Source of the DNA: Streptococcus gordonii
GTDB lineage: Bacteria; Bacillota; Bacilli; Lactobacillales; Streptococcaceae
Reading direction: 5' to 3'
DNA: 64,000 nt
NCBI RefSeq assembly: GCF_001553855.1
Contig: NZ_LQWV01000040.1
Span: 168,001 to 232,000, forward strand
The notes below the pieces were generated by a model, which saw only the letters and a program-made list of their open reading frames with translations, had not been told where the DNA came from and ran no database searches. The number at the start of each line of letters is the position of its first letter. Positions within the stretch are counted from its first letter, which is position 1. Positions 7,205-16,043 of this stretch are shown one piece after another. The translations under genes and the position numbers were made by a program.

Positions 7205-9289
7205 TTAACTATGTTTTTTCTTCCAAACCAAACCAAGGAGAACAATCGTTGCAAGTCCTGCTACAAAGATAAATTTGCTGTCTGACGAACCTGTATTTGG
7301 AAGTTCTTTCTTGCTGTCCTTGCTTGATGGAGTTTTTGATTTAGGATTTTTCGGTGGTTGGTAACTGTTGGTAAAGCTATCTTTTCCTCCTTCATAAGAA
7401 ACTGTTGAAAGAAGATTGCCATTCTCATTCGTTACAGTAATCGTTACTTTAATTTCACTGTTGTCATAAGCAACGCCTTGTGCATCACCCTTTACTTCGC
7501 GAATTGTATACGTGTATGTTCCAGTTTTAGTAAAGGCAAGAGTCTTGAAATCTACACTTCCATCTGCCTTATTTTTAACTGTTTCAATTACCTTACCTTT
7601 AGCATCTCTTAGTTCAAATGAGAACTCGCCATCTTTCAAGTCACGACCTGTTAAGAATTTCTTAACTTTTAATTGAGCTGTTGTTGAACCTGGGACATAA
7701 GTATTGGTAAACTGTTTTTTGTTATCGTCATAGCTAACTTTTGCCACCAACTTGCCTTGATTATCCGCTTTTACTTTAATTTTAGCAGTTATTACAGATG
7801 AGTCATATACGACCCCACTGATATTGCCAGATTTTTCTCTGATTGTGTAAGTATAAGTTCCAGCTTTTGTAAAAGTTAAAGGTGAGAATTTAATGGAGCC
7901 ATCAGCCGCATTATTAACAGTCTCAATTTCAGCTCCATTCTTATCATACAAGGTGAAAAAGAACTCGCCACCATTTAGATCACGACCAATCATGACTTTT
8001 TGAACCATCAGCTGAGCAGATGCAGAAGATTGTTTTCTATCAACAATTGTTTTTGAAGCCATTTTAAGAGTGCTATCAAAGTCGTCCGGACTTACTTTAA
8101 CATCATCCGCCAACTCATATCCAGCAGGGGCTTCCGTCTCTCTAATTGTATAGTCATCTTTCAAGAGATTGCTGACTTCTGCAATACCTTGGTCGTTTGT
8201 CACTACTTGAGCAACTACTTGACCAGAACGATCACGAATAATATCAAATTTAGCACCTGGCAAAGCTGAACCATCATCTGATACTTTTTTAATTTGAATT
8301 TTATAAGTGTATCCTTCTGCCTCGCCATGACCTAGGTAATAAGTATAAGTTGAATTACGACTGTCTTCAACTCCGTTTGTCGTTGTCAAAGTAGCTGCAT
8401 TTAAAAAGTTTTCGCCATCTGAAGGTGCATATGGCAGTTGAACCGAGTAATTAATCCGAATTCCTTCATTAGCCGAAAGATCTGGTAATTGAACAGAAAA
8501 ATTATCATCAGTAAAGTTTACAGTAGTTTGGCCTGTAATGTCTACAGCGTTATCTAAAACCCAATCGCCATCGCGGAAGGCCCAAACTCCCTTATAAACT
8601 CGGAAAGTATCTTGTTTATAAGTAGCACCTGGGATTTTTAAAACGTCTGCTATTTTTACACCAGACATAGCTTTTCCGCTTCTGTTGACTGAAATCGAAT
8701 AGCGTCCAATTGTTGGCTCAGCTACATCCTGCCAACCAACTTTGTTTAAGTCTTCTTTTTTAGCTTGACCAATTCCGGTGAAGTTAATCTTACCTGCTGG
8801 GAAGAGTTTTCCTCCGACGGTAATATCAATTGGTACTTCTTTTTCTTTCTTAATCACATTATGATCTGCACGAACATAAAAATAAAAGGTTCCTTTTACA
8901 TCCGAATGTGTTTCAACATAAGGTTCATAAGTAATCGTTACTACCTTTGTTTGCTGATCTACAACTGCCTTGGCAACAACATTTCCATCTTGGTCTTTTA
9001 TGTCAAAGCTACCAGTACTTGCTAAAGTAACAACATCCGGTAGTTGAACATCCGTTGTGTCTCCTGCCTTTATTTCATTATTGTGTAATTTAAACTCCAC
9101 ATTAATACGAAATTCTTGCCACTGATCAACATTAGAAGAAGTGAGCTCGTTTCCCTTGCTATCCGTCAGATACATCCGAGTAATGACATCTCCATGTTCT
9201 GTAGCAAAGACCTTGTTTCCTTGAGTAACAAATAGACTGAATAGTAGAGTTAGGGGAAGAAAAATCATCATCAAGATTTTTTTATTCAT
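7205..9289 (-). CDS. LPXTG-anchored adhesin with Cna-like head, CnaB/SpaA domain and two FctA-type isopeptide domains
   Basis: 694 residues, surface exposed. Order: Sec signal peptide 1-29; a two-part Ig-like region about 33-322 resembling Cna/SdrG-type adhesion domains; a SpaA/CnaB domain about 328-418 with the ETEAPAGY motif; two copies of a streptococcal pilin isopeptide (FctA/Spy0128-like) domain, about 424-532 and 537-643, each with GTYTYTIRE; a Lys/Ser-rich spacer; LPNTG at 663-667; membrane helix; positive tail. Such proteins bind host matrix or other bacteria and are linked to the wall by sortase A. No pilus-specific sortase or other pilin lies nearby, so a monomeric adhesin is more likely than a pilus shaft. 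The ligand cannot be deduced. A well-formed promoter precedes it. Confidence 0.88.
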   Translation of the reverse strand: MNKKILMMIFLPLTLLFSLFVTQGNKVFATEHGDVITRMYLTDSKGNELTSSNVDQWQEFRINVEFKLHNNEIKAGDTTDVQLPDVVTLASTGSFDIKDQDGNVVAKAVVDQQTKVVTITYEPYVETHSDVKGTFYFYVRADHNVIKKEKEVPIDITVGGKLFPAGKINFTGIGQAKKEDLNKVGWQDVAEPTIGRYSISVNRSGKAMSGVKIADVLKIPGATYKQDTFRVYKGVWAFRDGDWVLDNAVDITGQTTVNFTDDNFSVQLPDLSANEGIRINYSVQLPYAPSDGENFLNAATLTTTNGVEDSRNSTYTYYLGHGEAEGYTYKIQIKKVSDDGSALPGAKFDIIRDRSGQVVAQVVTNDQGIAEVSNLLKDDYTIRETEAPAGYELADDVKVSPDDFDSTLKMASKTIVDRKQSSASAQLMVQKVMIGRDLNGGEFFFTLYDKNGAEIETVNNAADGSIKFSPLTFTKAGTYTYTIREKSGNISGVVYDSSVITAKIKVKADNQGKLVAKVSYDDNKKQFTNTYVPGSTTAQLKVKKFLTGRDLKDGEFSFELRDAKGKVIETVKNKADGSVDFKTLAFTKTGTYTYTIREVKGDAQGVAYDNSEIKVTITVTNENGNLLSTVSYEGGKDSFTNSYQPPKNPKSKTPSSKDSKKELPNTGSSDSKFIFVAGLATIVLLGLVWKKKHS

Positions 9290-9355
9290 TTTATCATCTC
9301 CTTTTCCAAAAAAATATACAACAACAGGATCGTTTTATAACAAAACTATCACTTC

Positions 9356-9384
9356 ATTATAAAATAATTTCCTTGGATTTTCAA
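9356..9384 (-). promoter_or_regulatory. Promoter of the LPXTG adhesin gene
   Basis: Minus-strand -35 TTGAAA (9379-9384), 17-base spacer, -10 TATAAT (9356-9361). The leader is about 60 nt and ends with AAGGAG before the ATG at 9289. Confidence 0.7.
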
Positions 9385-9449
9385 GCATTTTCTAAATTGC
9401 TTTCACAAAGAGCTCTTTTGCTAGGCACCTATCTTCAAACAAACTCAAA

Positions 9450-9523
9450 ATAAAAAGCTATATCAATCTTATGGCAAACTGGATCATTTTATTGATCCAC
9501 TGATTACCATAAGAAGATATAGC
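9450..9523 (-). terminator. Long nested hairpin, probable terminator of the nuclease gene
   Basis: Three stacked perfect stems: GCTATATC/GATATAGC (9457-9464 with 9516-9523), CTTATGG/CCATAAG (9468-9474 with 9507-9513) and TGGATCA/TGATCCA (9480-9486 with 9493-9499). On the minus strand it is followed by TTTTTATTTT. It lies about 140 bases after the nuclease stop. The rest of 9385-9660 holds no recognisable gene. Confidence 0.55.
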
Positions 9524-9660
9524 GAGTCTATCTTAAGCATCCGATACTTCAGCTCAAGAGGCAGATCATAGTTGATATGATGAACTACTACTGTCACTTT
9601 ATTTTCAACCCAAAATACTTATTCTGCTAAGAATAGATGAGGGTCGAAGATGTTTAGAGC

Positions 9661-12000
9661 TTACTCTAGGTTAGATGACTTTTTTGATTTTCTAGATAAT
9701 GGATAAGCAAAGATTAAGACTAAGAAACCAAAGGCTACCCAATGCCCTCTTTGTTCACCTGTAGCAGGCAAACTCTTTTTGTTTTCACCTGAATGCTTAT
9801 CTGTTGTTTTTTTGTCTTTTTGATTTGTTTCTTCTTGGTCAGCTTGCTTGGCTTGACTTGTCTCAGATGAAGAAGCTTGGCTTGAACTTTCTCCCTTATC
9901 TCGACTAGATGAATCTGTTTGGCTGTCGCTAGTGCTTGGAGCAGTATGATTCGAGCCCTGGTTGGACGAGCTAGATGAAGAAGATGTATCTGGCTGGTTA
10001 GTCTGATTTGAAAAGTCTAACTGCACCACTACTGGATCATGGTCTGAAGCTCTGCCATGCTCTTCCATGAAAGAAGCATTGATATGGACAGGGGCAAAAA
10101 TCGCTTTGCCAGCCAGGTTCTTAGATATGAAAATATTATCTAAGCTTTGGTTGCTTCCGCGGTAGAAGTAAGAGTAGCGGTCAGCCGCATCATGTTCCTG
10201 CATGAGGTTAATGAGTTCATTTCCTGCAATAGCTTTAGCGGTTTCAGAGAATTCAAAGTCATTGAAATCCCCAGTCAGAACAAACTTAAGATTTGGATTC
10301 TGTCTTAACCCTTCTTGAACAAAATTATTTAAGATTTTAGCCTCTTCGATCCGAGCAGCTTGAGTATGTTGGACAGCCGGCTGGCTTGAGCCATATACAG
10401 CATCATCCCCTAGCTTGGATTTTAAGTGGTTGGCAATAACGACAACATGTTGTCCCTTAAATTCAAATTCAGCTGCTAAAGATTTACGAACCTTAGTAAA
10501 AGCAGGATTAGTTGGATCAATTCGGGCTGGATTCTTAAGCAAGTGGCCACCTGAGAAGCTAGCTGCTTCGTCACTCTTACCAGCTTCTTTTTCAACTAAT
10601 TTTACACGATCTGGGTTATAAAGGAAGGCTACACGGATATTAGAACCAGGTTTACCACCATCTTGGCCATCAAGAGGTGCAACTTCAGTATATTTGTAGT
10701 TTTTACCTCCCAATTCCTTGATTCGAGCTGCTAATTTTTCACCACTCTTCACACCGCTGGTCGTTCCATCATTGACGCTACCGTTATCATCTTGAACCTC
10801 GATGAGCGTGATGATATCTGGACTATGGATTTCATTGATAAAGGAATTAGCGATTTTGGTCACCTTTTCGTCAGGTGTTTCACCTTTTTGTGTATTCGCA
10901 GAGAAATTTTCAATATTATAAGATGCTATTGTTAGCTTATCTTCACTAGGATAGAGAGGAGAAATCTGTCTTTGCAGACCACCGTCTACCAAATCAGGCA
11001 ATTGTGTCGGATCTAGTTTATAAATTTTACCACGATAGGTAACCACTCCAACTACGTCACCATTGAAATAGTCCTTGGCCTTGGCAATAAATTTATTTCC
11101 AACGTAGACAGGGATGGTCGCTGTATTTTGGGCGTTCGGACGTAGATTGACACCACCGATATTATTTAAGGGAAGAGCCTGGTAACCTTCAGGTAAAACA
11201 TAAATATCTCCCCGATACTGTGGCCCTAAGATATGTGGTTTTTTAACTGTCGTTAACATGCCTTCTAAACTTTCCCAATAGTCCAAAGCTTCATTTTCTG
11301 GCTGATAATTATTCACATCATTATCTACTGTATCCTGAGGCATCTTATCTACAATATTAACAGGAATCGGTAGGTCAGCCTTACCATCCTTAGTAACTGT
11401 TGAAGCCTCCAACATCGTGACGGTCAAACTGCCACTTGGCTTGTTAAAAGTTTGTCCTTGACGAATGCTGAGCTCTTCCATGTAGCCTTCTTTTACTCGA
11501 CCTTCAAGAGTTAATTTATCCCCAACGTCAACTTGCTCTTTAGAGACGACATAAATCGCATCTGAAGTCTTACTATTCCCGTCAGGTGCCACATCTTGAA
11601 CGTAAAATCCATAGCGATCTGTCTTTGTAACAACAACATTTGAAACTCGGACATCTTTATCCTGATAAGGAGATACTTGCGATTCACCTTGAATCGTTCC
11701 TAGATTGGCAACAGTCTCTGCAGTGCTTGATACGGCTTGTGCAGCAACTGTCTCTTCTTTTTTATCTGCTTCTTCAGCAGACGTAGCTCTTGAATCTCCT
11801 GAAGAATTTGTATTTTCTGCAGAACTACTAGCTATTGACTCACTGACTGCTGAACTTTCTGCAACAGTTACTGGAGCTGAACTCGAAGAATTTTCCGTCT
11901 CTTCAGCTCCGACTGGAACAGCCAAGGAAAGCAAAGGCAGAAAAGCACTTAATACTGCTGCTGAATAAAAAAGACGCTTTTGATAAGCATGTTTCTTCAT
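9661..12000 (-). CDS. Cell wall-anchored extracellular nuclease (endonuclease/exonuclease/phosphatase fold)
   Basis: 779 residues. Signal peptide 1-32, a Ser/Thr/Glu-rich stretch, an OB-like region about 110-200, then an EEP nuclease domain about 355-665. Its motifs are YNIEN (363), Glu401 in LIEVQD, His525 in ANHLKS, GDFND at about 577-581 and SDHDP at 652-656. A Ser/Gln/Lys-rich spacer leads to LPATG (744-748), a membrane helix and a basic tail. This architecture matches wall-anchored DNases of oral streptococci, such as SWAN of S. sanguinis, which degrade extracellular DNA including neutrophil traps. The frame is open to 12063, but the ATG at 12000 has AGGAG at good spacing and begins the signal peptide. 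The promoter carries a cre-like site. Confidence 0.88.
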   Translation of the reverse strand: MKKHAYQKRLFYSAAVLSAFLPLLSLAVPVGAEETENSSSSAPVTVAESSAVSESIASSSAENTNSSGDSRATSAEEADKKEETVAAQAVSSTAETVANLGTIQGESQVSPYQDKDVRVSNVVVTKTDRYGFYVQDVAPDGNSKTSDAIYVVSKEQVDVGDKLTLEGRVKEGYMEELSIRQGQTFNKPSGSLTVTMLEASTVTKDGKADLPIPVNIVDKMPQDTVDNDVNNYQPENEALDYWESLEGMLTTVKKPHILGPQYRGDIYVLPEGYQALPLNNIGGVNLRPNAQNTATIPVYVGNKFIAKAKDYFNGDVVGVVTYRGKIYKLDPTQLPDLVDGGLQRQISPLYPSEDKLTIASYNIENFSANTQKGETPDEKVTKIANSFINEIHSPDIITLIEVQDDNGSVNDGTTSGVKSGEKLAARIKELGGKNYKYTEVAPLDGQDGGKPGSNIRVAFLYNPDRVKLVEKEAGKSDEAASFSGGHLLKNPARIDPTNPAFTKVRKSLAAEFEFKGQHVVVIANHLKSKLGDDAVYGSSQPAVQHTQAARIEEAKILNNFVQEGLRQNPNLKFVLTGDFNDFEFSETAKAIAGNELINLMQEHDAADRYSYFYRGSNQSLDNIFISKNLAGKAIFAPVHINASFMEEHGRASDHDPVVVQLDFSNQTNQPDTSSSSSSSNQGSNHTAPSTSDSQTDSSSRDKGESSSQASSSETSQAKQADQEETNQKDKKTTDKHSGENKKSLPATGEQRGHWVAFGFLVLIFAYPLSRKSKKSSNLE

Positions 12001-12045
12001 AAAGTTCTCCTTTTCCAAATGAAACTTAATTACTATACTGTTTAT

Positions 12046-12084
12046 ATTATATAGAAAAAACAATATTTTCGCAAACGCTTTCCT
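12046..12084 (-). promoter_or_regulatory. Nuclease promoter with cre-like site over the -35
   Basis: Minus-strand -35 TTGCGA (12069-12074), 17-base spacer, -10 TATAAT (12046-12051). The sequence 12070-12084 matches 13 of 15 positions of the CcpA cre consensus and covers the -35 box, so repression on preferred sugars is expected. Confidence 0.55.
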
Positions 12085-12141
12085 TAATTCTTATTTTCTT
12101 TCGTTCCTACCTATCAGTTTTTGTTAAATCAGTTAATATTT

Positions 12142-12188
12142 AAAAACAGCGAAGAAAACTGATATCTGGAATTCAGCTTTCCTCACTG
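12142..12188 (-). terminator. Terminator after treC
   Basis: An 11-base stem with two G-T pairs (5' arm 12178-12188, 3' arm 12147-12157 read leftwards) plus a short inner stem, followed by TTTTTAAAT on the minus strand. It starts about 15 bases after the treC stop. Confidence 0.65.
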
Positions 12189-12201
12189 CAAAATAGTATT
12201 T

Positions 12202-13827
12202 TTAATTAACAAGAATAGCTAGAGTTTCATAAGGTTGTAAAGTCAGAATATGATCAATCTGAGTTCTACCATAGTTGGACAGAAGGACCTGGCCATTTTG
12301 ATAATCCGGTAAGATATCCACTGTAATTGGATCCTTATAAAAGTTGTTCAGGACTAATAGTTTTTGTCCTTGCCGCTCCCGCTCAAAGGCATAGACCTGG
12401 GGACTGTCCTCATAGGCTGGCTGATAGCTTCCTTCTGCAATGATCGGCAGTTCCTTACGCAGGGCAATCAATTTCTGATAAAAGCTAAAGATCGGTCCCT
12501 TGATTTCATTTTCCACATTGATGATAGGATAGGATTTGCCAGCTTTTAGCCATGGTGTGCCAGTTGTAAAACCTGCATTGGCTGAATCATCCCACTGCAT
12601 AGGCGTCCGAGAATTATCACGAGATTTAGCCTTGATAATCCTGAAGGCTGCTTCTGGCGATTGCCCTTCAGCAAGCAGAGTCTGATAAGCATTGAGAGAC
12701 TCGACATCCACATAATCTTCCATGGAGTCGTAGTCAGGGTCCACCATGCCAATCTCCTCACCCATGTAGATATAAGGCGTCCCGCGCGACAGATGAATAC
12801 TGGCTGCCAACATGGTTGCCCCTTCATTTCGGAAATTCTCTACATCGACAAAGCGGTTAAGAGCTCGCGGCTGATCATGGTTGTTCCAAAAGAGGGCTGA
12901 CCAGCCATCATGGTCGCTCATTTCCTTGCCCCAAGTATGGAAGAGACGTTTTAACTCTTCAAAGTCAAAAGCCTTAAGAGTCCATTTCTGTCCAGATTCA
13001 TAGTCCACCTTGAGATGGTGGAAGTTAAAGGCCATAGACAGTTCCTGCCGGTCTGGTGCAGTGTAAAGGATGCAATTTTCAATCGTCGTTGCGCTCATCT
13101 CACCAACCGTCATAACGGACTCGTCCTGACCAAAGGTTGCTTCGTTCATCATACGCAGATAGTCATGGACGATTGGCTTATCGGTATAGGCTGGCTTCCC
13201 ATCTTGCTCTGGGCAGTCCTCCAATACCTCGTCCTTACCAATCAAGTTGATCACATCAAAGCGGAAGCCTTTGACGCCCTTGTCCCGCCAAAAATTCACC
13301 ACTTTAAAGAGCTCTTGACGAACATTGGGATTGCGCCAATTGAGATCCGCTTGGGTGATATCAAAAAGGTGCAGATAGTATTTGCCCGTATCGCCAAATG
13401 GCGCCCAGGCACTGCCACCAAACTTGGACAGCCAGTCCGTCGGCTCATCCCGCAGGATAAAGAAGTCCTGATAGTAGGAATCCCCCGCCAAAGCCTTCTG
13501 AAACCAATCATGCTCAATTGAGCAGTGGTTAAGAACCATGTCCAGCATAAAGTCAATACCATGCTGCTGGCCGACCTTGACCATCTCTTCAAAATCTGCC
13601 ATATCTCCAAAGATAGGGTCAACAGCAGTATAGTCAGAAATATCATAACCATTGTCCCGCTGCGGACTCGGATAGAAAGGATTGAGCCAGATCATGTCCA
13701 CTCCCAGCTCTTTCAGATAGGGAAGTTTTTCAATAATCCCGCGAAAATCTCCTACTCCGTTCCCCGTCGTGTCTTTAAAAGATTTTGGATAAATTTGGTA
13801 GACTACCTTTGTTTTATCTAATGCCAT
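12202..13827 (-). CDS. treC: Trehalose-6-phosphate hydrolase (GH13)
   Basis: 541 residues, the usual TreC length. Alpha-amylase family catalytic residues are visible: nucleophile Asp191 in GFRFDVIN, acid/base Glu243 in TVGEM, and the later Asp in NNHDQPR near 317. It splits trehalose-6-phosphate into glucose and glucose-6-phosphate in the cytoplasm after PTS uptake. Oligo-1,6-glucosidase (DexB-like) is the closest alternative by sequence. Location in the same operon as a trehalose-type PTS permease and opposite a GntR-UTRA regulator makes TreC much more likely. A large hairpin lies between it and treP, so its expression may be uncoupled from treP. Confidence 0.92.
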   Translation of the reverse strand: MALDKTKVVYQIYPKSFKDTTGNGVGDFRGIIEKLPYLKELGVDMIWLNPFYPSPQRDNGYDISDYTAVDPIFGDMADFEEMVKVGQQHGIDFMLDMVLNHCSIEHDWFQKALAGDSYYQDFFILRDEPTDWLSKFGGSAWAPFGDTGKYYLHLFDITQADLNWRNPNVRQELFKVVNFWRDKGVKGFRFDVINLIGKDEVLEDCPEQDGKPAYTDKPIVHDYLRMMNEATFGQDESVMTVGEMSATTIENCILYTAPDRQELSMAFNFHHLKVDYESGQKWTLKAFDFEELKRLFHTWGKEMSDHDGWSALFWNNHDQPRALNRFVDVENFRNEGATMLAASIHLSRGTPYIYMGEEIGMVDPDYDSMEDYVDVESLNAYQTLLAEGQSPEAAFRIIKAKSRDNSRTPMQWDDSANAGFTTGTPWLKAGKSYPIINVENEIKGPIFSFYQKLIALRKELPIIAEGSYQPAYEDSPQVYAFERERQGQKLLVLNNFYKDPITVDILPDYQNGQVLLSNYGRTQIDHILTLQPYETLAILVN

Positions 13828-13852
13828 GTTTTTCCTTCTTTTGAATATAAAA

Positions 13853-13907
13853 GAGGTGGGATGAATATTTCATTCCTTGAAAGGAATAGAATTTCTCATC
13901 CCACCCT
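13853..13907 (-). terminator. Terminator-like hairpin between treP and treC
   Basis: Perfect ten-base arms GGTGGGATGA (13855-13864) and TCATCCCACC (13896-13905) enclose a second small hairpin ATTCC/GGAAT; on the minus strand it is followed by TCTTTTATATT. Inside an operon it would act as a partial terminator or an mRNA processing stem. It resembles terminator-like small repeats common in streptococcal intergenic DNA. Confidence 0.6.
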
Positions 13908-13962
13908 CAAGAGTCTGGAAGCCCCGTCTCATAAGAGAACTCCAACTTCCATCATGTAATTC

Positions 13963-14388
13963 TTAAATTTTTGTTGCTGTCATCAGGGCGTCCCCAACTG
14001 CTATCTGGCGTGGCAAACTGCCCAATGCATCCGCTTGGTATTGATCTTGATTGGTAATGATGACTGGAATTTCTGTCACATAACCTGCATCTTTAATGAG
14101 ATCAATGTCAAAACTGATTAATTTATCGCCAGCTTTTACTCGATCTCCTTGACTGACATGAGCTGTGAAACCTTTACCTTCAAGATTCACCGTATCCATA
14201 CCGATGTGCATAAGCATTTCTACACCCTGATCAGACACGACACCTACAGCATGTTTGGTTGGAAATAGAACTGACACAACGCCGTCTACTGGGGCAAGCA
14301 ACTCTCCTTGGCTCGGTTCAATCAGGACACCTTGCCCCATAACCCCTTGAGCAAAGACAGGATCTGTTGCTTGATTAAGTTCTTTCAC
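13963..14388 (-). CDS. treP: Trehalose PTS EIIA domain, separated from treP by a frameshift
   Basis: 141 residues of a glucose-type EIIA (crr-like) domain with its two histidines, His46 and phospho-acceptor His61 (MLMHIGMD). It accepts phosphate from HPr and passes it to EIIB. The only candidate start is a GTG without a ribosome site, so independent initiation is unlikely. The frame stays open upstream (SAPLADLVEIASPLSG) back to a run of six A on the coding strand at 14440-14445. Joined to the upstream 514 residues it gives a protein of about 655 residues, the normal length of streptococcal TreP with fused EIIA. It is therefore the 3' part of a frameshifted treP, or the product of ribosomal or transcriptional slippage. 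Confidence 0.75.
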   Translation of the reverse strand: MKELNQATDPVFAQGVMGQGVLIEPSQGELLAPVDGVVSVLFPTKHAVGVVSDQGVEMLMHIGMDTVNLEGKGFTAHVSQGDRVKAGDKLISFDIDLIKDAGYVTEIPVIITNQDQYQADALGSLPRQIAVGDALMTATKI

Positions 14389-14426
14389 TTGACCAGATAA
14401 GGGACTTGCAATTTCAACTAAGTCAG

Positions 14427-15971
14427 CTAAAGGCGCAGATTTTTTGCTTCTGTCAGGTCTTCAGCTTGTGGCGCTTTAACTGCTTCATCTTCTACTTTGG
14501 TAAAGAGTCCCAAGCGACGGAAGAGCATGGTCAGTACAAATGGAACAGCGATTGCAACTAGCATAATCGCAGCAAAAGCTAACATATATTTAGGTTGGAT
14601 TGACAAGATACCTGGAAGCCCACCGACTCCGATAGCATTTGCCTTCACATTAAAGCTTACAGACAAAAGACCTGCAATGGAGGAACCCATCATTCCTGCT
14701 ACAAAAGGATAGATATATTTTACGTTGACCCCAAATAGAGCTGGCTCAGTTACGCCAAGATATGCAGAAATCGTAGCTGGAAGGGCAATTTGCGCTTCTT
14801 TTTCATTATGACGATTCATCCAATAATAGGCAAAAACAGCTGACCCTTGTGCAATATTTGACAGAGCAATCATTGGCCAAAGTCCAGTACCACCTGCATC
14901 TGCCACTAACTGCGAATCAATCGCATTGGTCATGTGATGCAAACCTGTAATAACAAAAGGCGCATAGAGAGCTCCAAAGACAGCCCCAAAGAGCCATTTA
15001 ACAGGACCAGTTAGACCTGCAAGAACGATCGTAGATAGCCATTGACCTAAAGTCCAACCAATTGGCCCCAAAACTGTGTGAGCCAAGATAATCGCTGGCA
15101 AGAGAGATAGGAAAGGCACGAAAATCATGGAAACAACTTCTGGAATCCGTTTTCTCCAAAAGATTTCCAAATAAGACAAGGAAAGCCCTGCTAGTAAAGC
15201 TGGAATAACCTGAGCTTGGTAGCCTATCCGTTGCACTGTAAAGAATCCAAAATCCCAAACCCAATTTTTAGCAATTTCTGATTGGGGTGTTCCTGCTACT
15301 AAATAAGCGTTCAAAAGCTGAGGAGACACCAAACAGATTCCTAAAACAATCCCAAGAATCTGGCTAGTCCCCATCTTACGACTTACGGACCAAACAATTC
15401 CAACTGGTAGGAATTGGAAAATCGCCTCACCTGGCAGCCAAAGGAAGTGGTTTACTCCAGCCCAGAACTTTGATACATCCACAATCGTTTTATAAATCGG
15501 CTCTCCATCTTTAGTAAACTGAAGTACACCATCAACGACTTTTTGACCAAAAGCTTGAATTTGCACACCTTCTAGGATATTACGGAAGCCAAGAATCAAA
15601 CCACCAACGATAATCGCTGGAATAATTGGCGTAAAAATCTCAGCTAGCATGGTCATGACGCGCTGAACCGCATTTTGATTGATCTTAGCAGCAGCCTTAG
15701 CTGCTTCTTTTGAAACACCTTCAATTCCAGAGACAGCTGTAAAATCATTATAGAATATTGGCACATCATTTCCAATAATAACCTGGAATTGCCCTGCATT
15801 CGTAAAGGTCCCTTTGACAGCTCCAATTTCTTCAATAGCTTTTACATCAGCTTTTTTCTCATCAATAAGTACAAAACGCATCCGAGTGGCACAGTGGGTT
15901 ACTGCAGACACATTTTCCTTACCACCAATGGCGTCCAATAAGACTTTCGCCTCTTTTTCAAATTTGCCCAT
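14427..15971 (-). CDS. treP: Trehalose PTS permease EIIBC part (truncated by frameshift)
   Basis: 514 residues. EIIB at the N-terminus has the phosphorylated Cys27 in VTHCATRMRF; the EIIC part from about 100 to 480 spans the membrane about ten times and carries the GLHHMTNAID segment. It takes up trehalose and phosphorylates it to trehalose-6-phosphate for TreC. The end LTEAKNLRL is an out-of-frame tail: one base less in the A6 run at 14440-14445, or a -1 slip, would continue into EIIA. Without EIIA the permease would need another glucose-type EIIA to work. The promoter overlaps a perfect cre match, and a small hairpin sits between the ribosome site and the ATG. Confidence 0.85.
   Translation of the reverse strand: MGKFEKEAKVLLDAIGGKENVSAVTHCATRMRFVLIDEKKADVKAIEEIGAVKGTFTNAGQFQVIIGNDVPIFYNDFTAVSGIEGVSKEAAKAAAKINQNAVQRVMTMLAEIFTPIIPAIIVGGLILGFRNILEGVQIQAFGQKVVDGVLQFTKDGEPIYKTIVDVSKFWAGVNHFLWLPGEAIFQFLPVGIVWSVSRKMGTSQILGIVLGICLVSPQLLNAYLVAGTPQSEIAKNWVWDFGFFTVQRIGYQAQVIPALLAGLSLSYLEIFWRKRIPEVVSMIFVPFLSLLPAIILAHTVLGPIGWTLGQWLSTIVLAGLTGPVKWLFGAVFGALYAPFVITGLHHMTNAIDSQLVADAGGTGLWPMIALSNIAQGSAVFAYYWMNRHNEKEAQIALPATISAYLGVTEPALFGVNVKYIYPFVAGMMGSSIAGLLSVSFNVKANAIGVGGLPGILSIQPKYMLAFAAIMLVAIAVPFVLTMLFRRLGLFTKVEDEAVKAPQAEDLTEAKNLRL
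14440..14445 (-). other. Frameshift point in treP (A6 run)
   Basis: On the coding strand the codons read GCA AAA AAT, containing A-AAA-AAT, which fits the X-XXY-YYZ pattern for -1 slippage. A -1 shift here joins the EIIBC frame to the EIIA frame exactly. Mutation, sequencing error and programmed slippage cannot be separated from one sequence. Confidence 0.75.
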
Positions 15972-15981
15972 TTGATTATTG

Positions 15982-16004
15982 GCTGGAAAACCAGCACTCT
16001 CCTT
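15982..16004 (-). promoter_or_regulatory. treP ribosome site separated from its ATG by a small hairpin
   Basis: AAGGAG (15999-16004) is the only good ribosome site but lies 27 bases before the ATG at 15971. Between them GCTGG-TTTT-CCAGC (15982-15995) can fold and bring the two about 13 bases apart. No alternative in-frame ATG, GTG or TTG start lies nearer. Confidence 0.45.
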
Positions 16005-16043
16005 ATATTTATTTGTTAGTTTCCTAACTGCTTTCTAACACCA

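Noticed and set aside
13015..13821. Plus-strand frames of 98 and 168 codons inside treC
   Set aside because: Antisense shadows of the GH13 gene, which has its full catalytic motif set.
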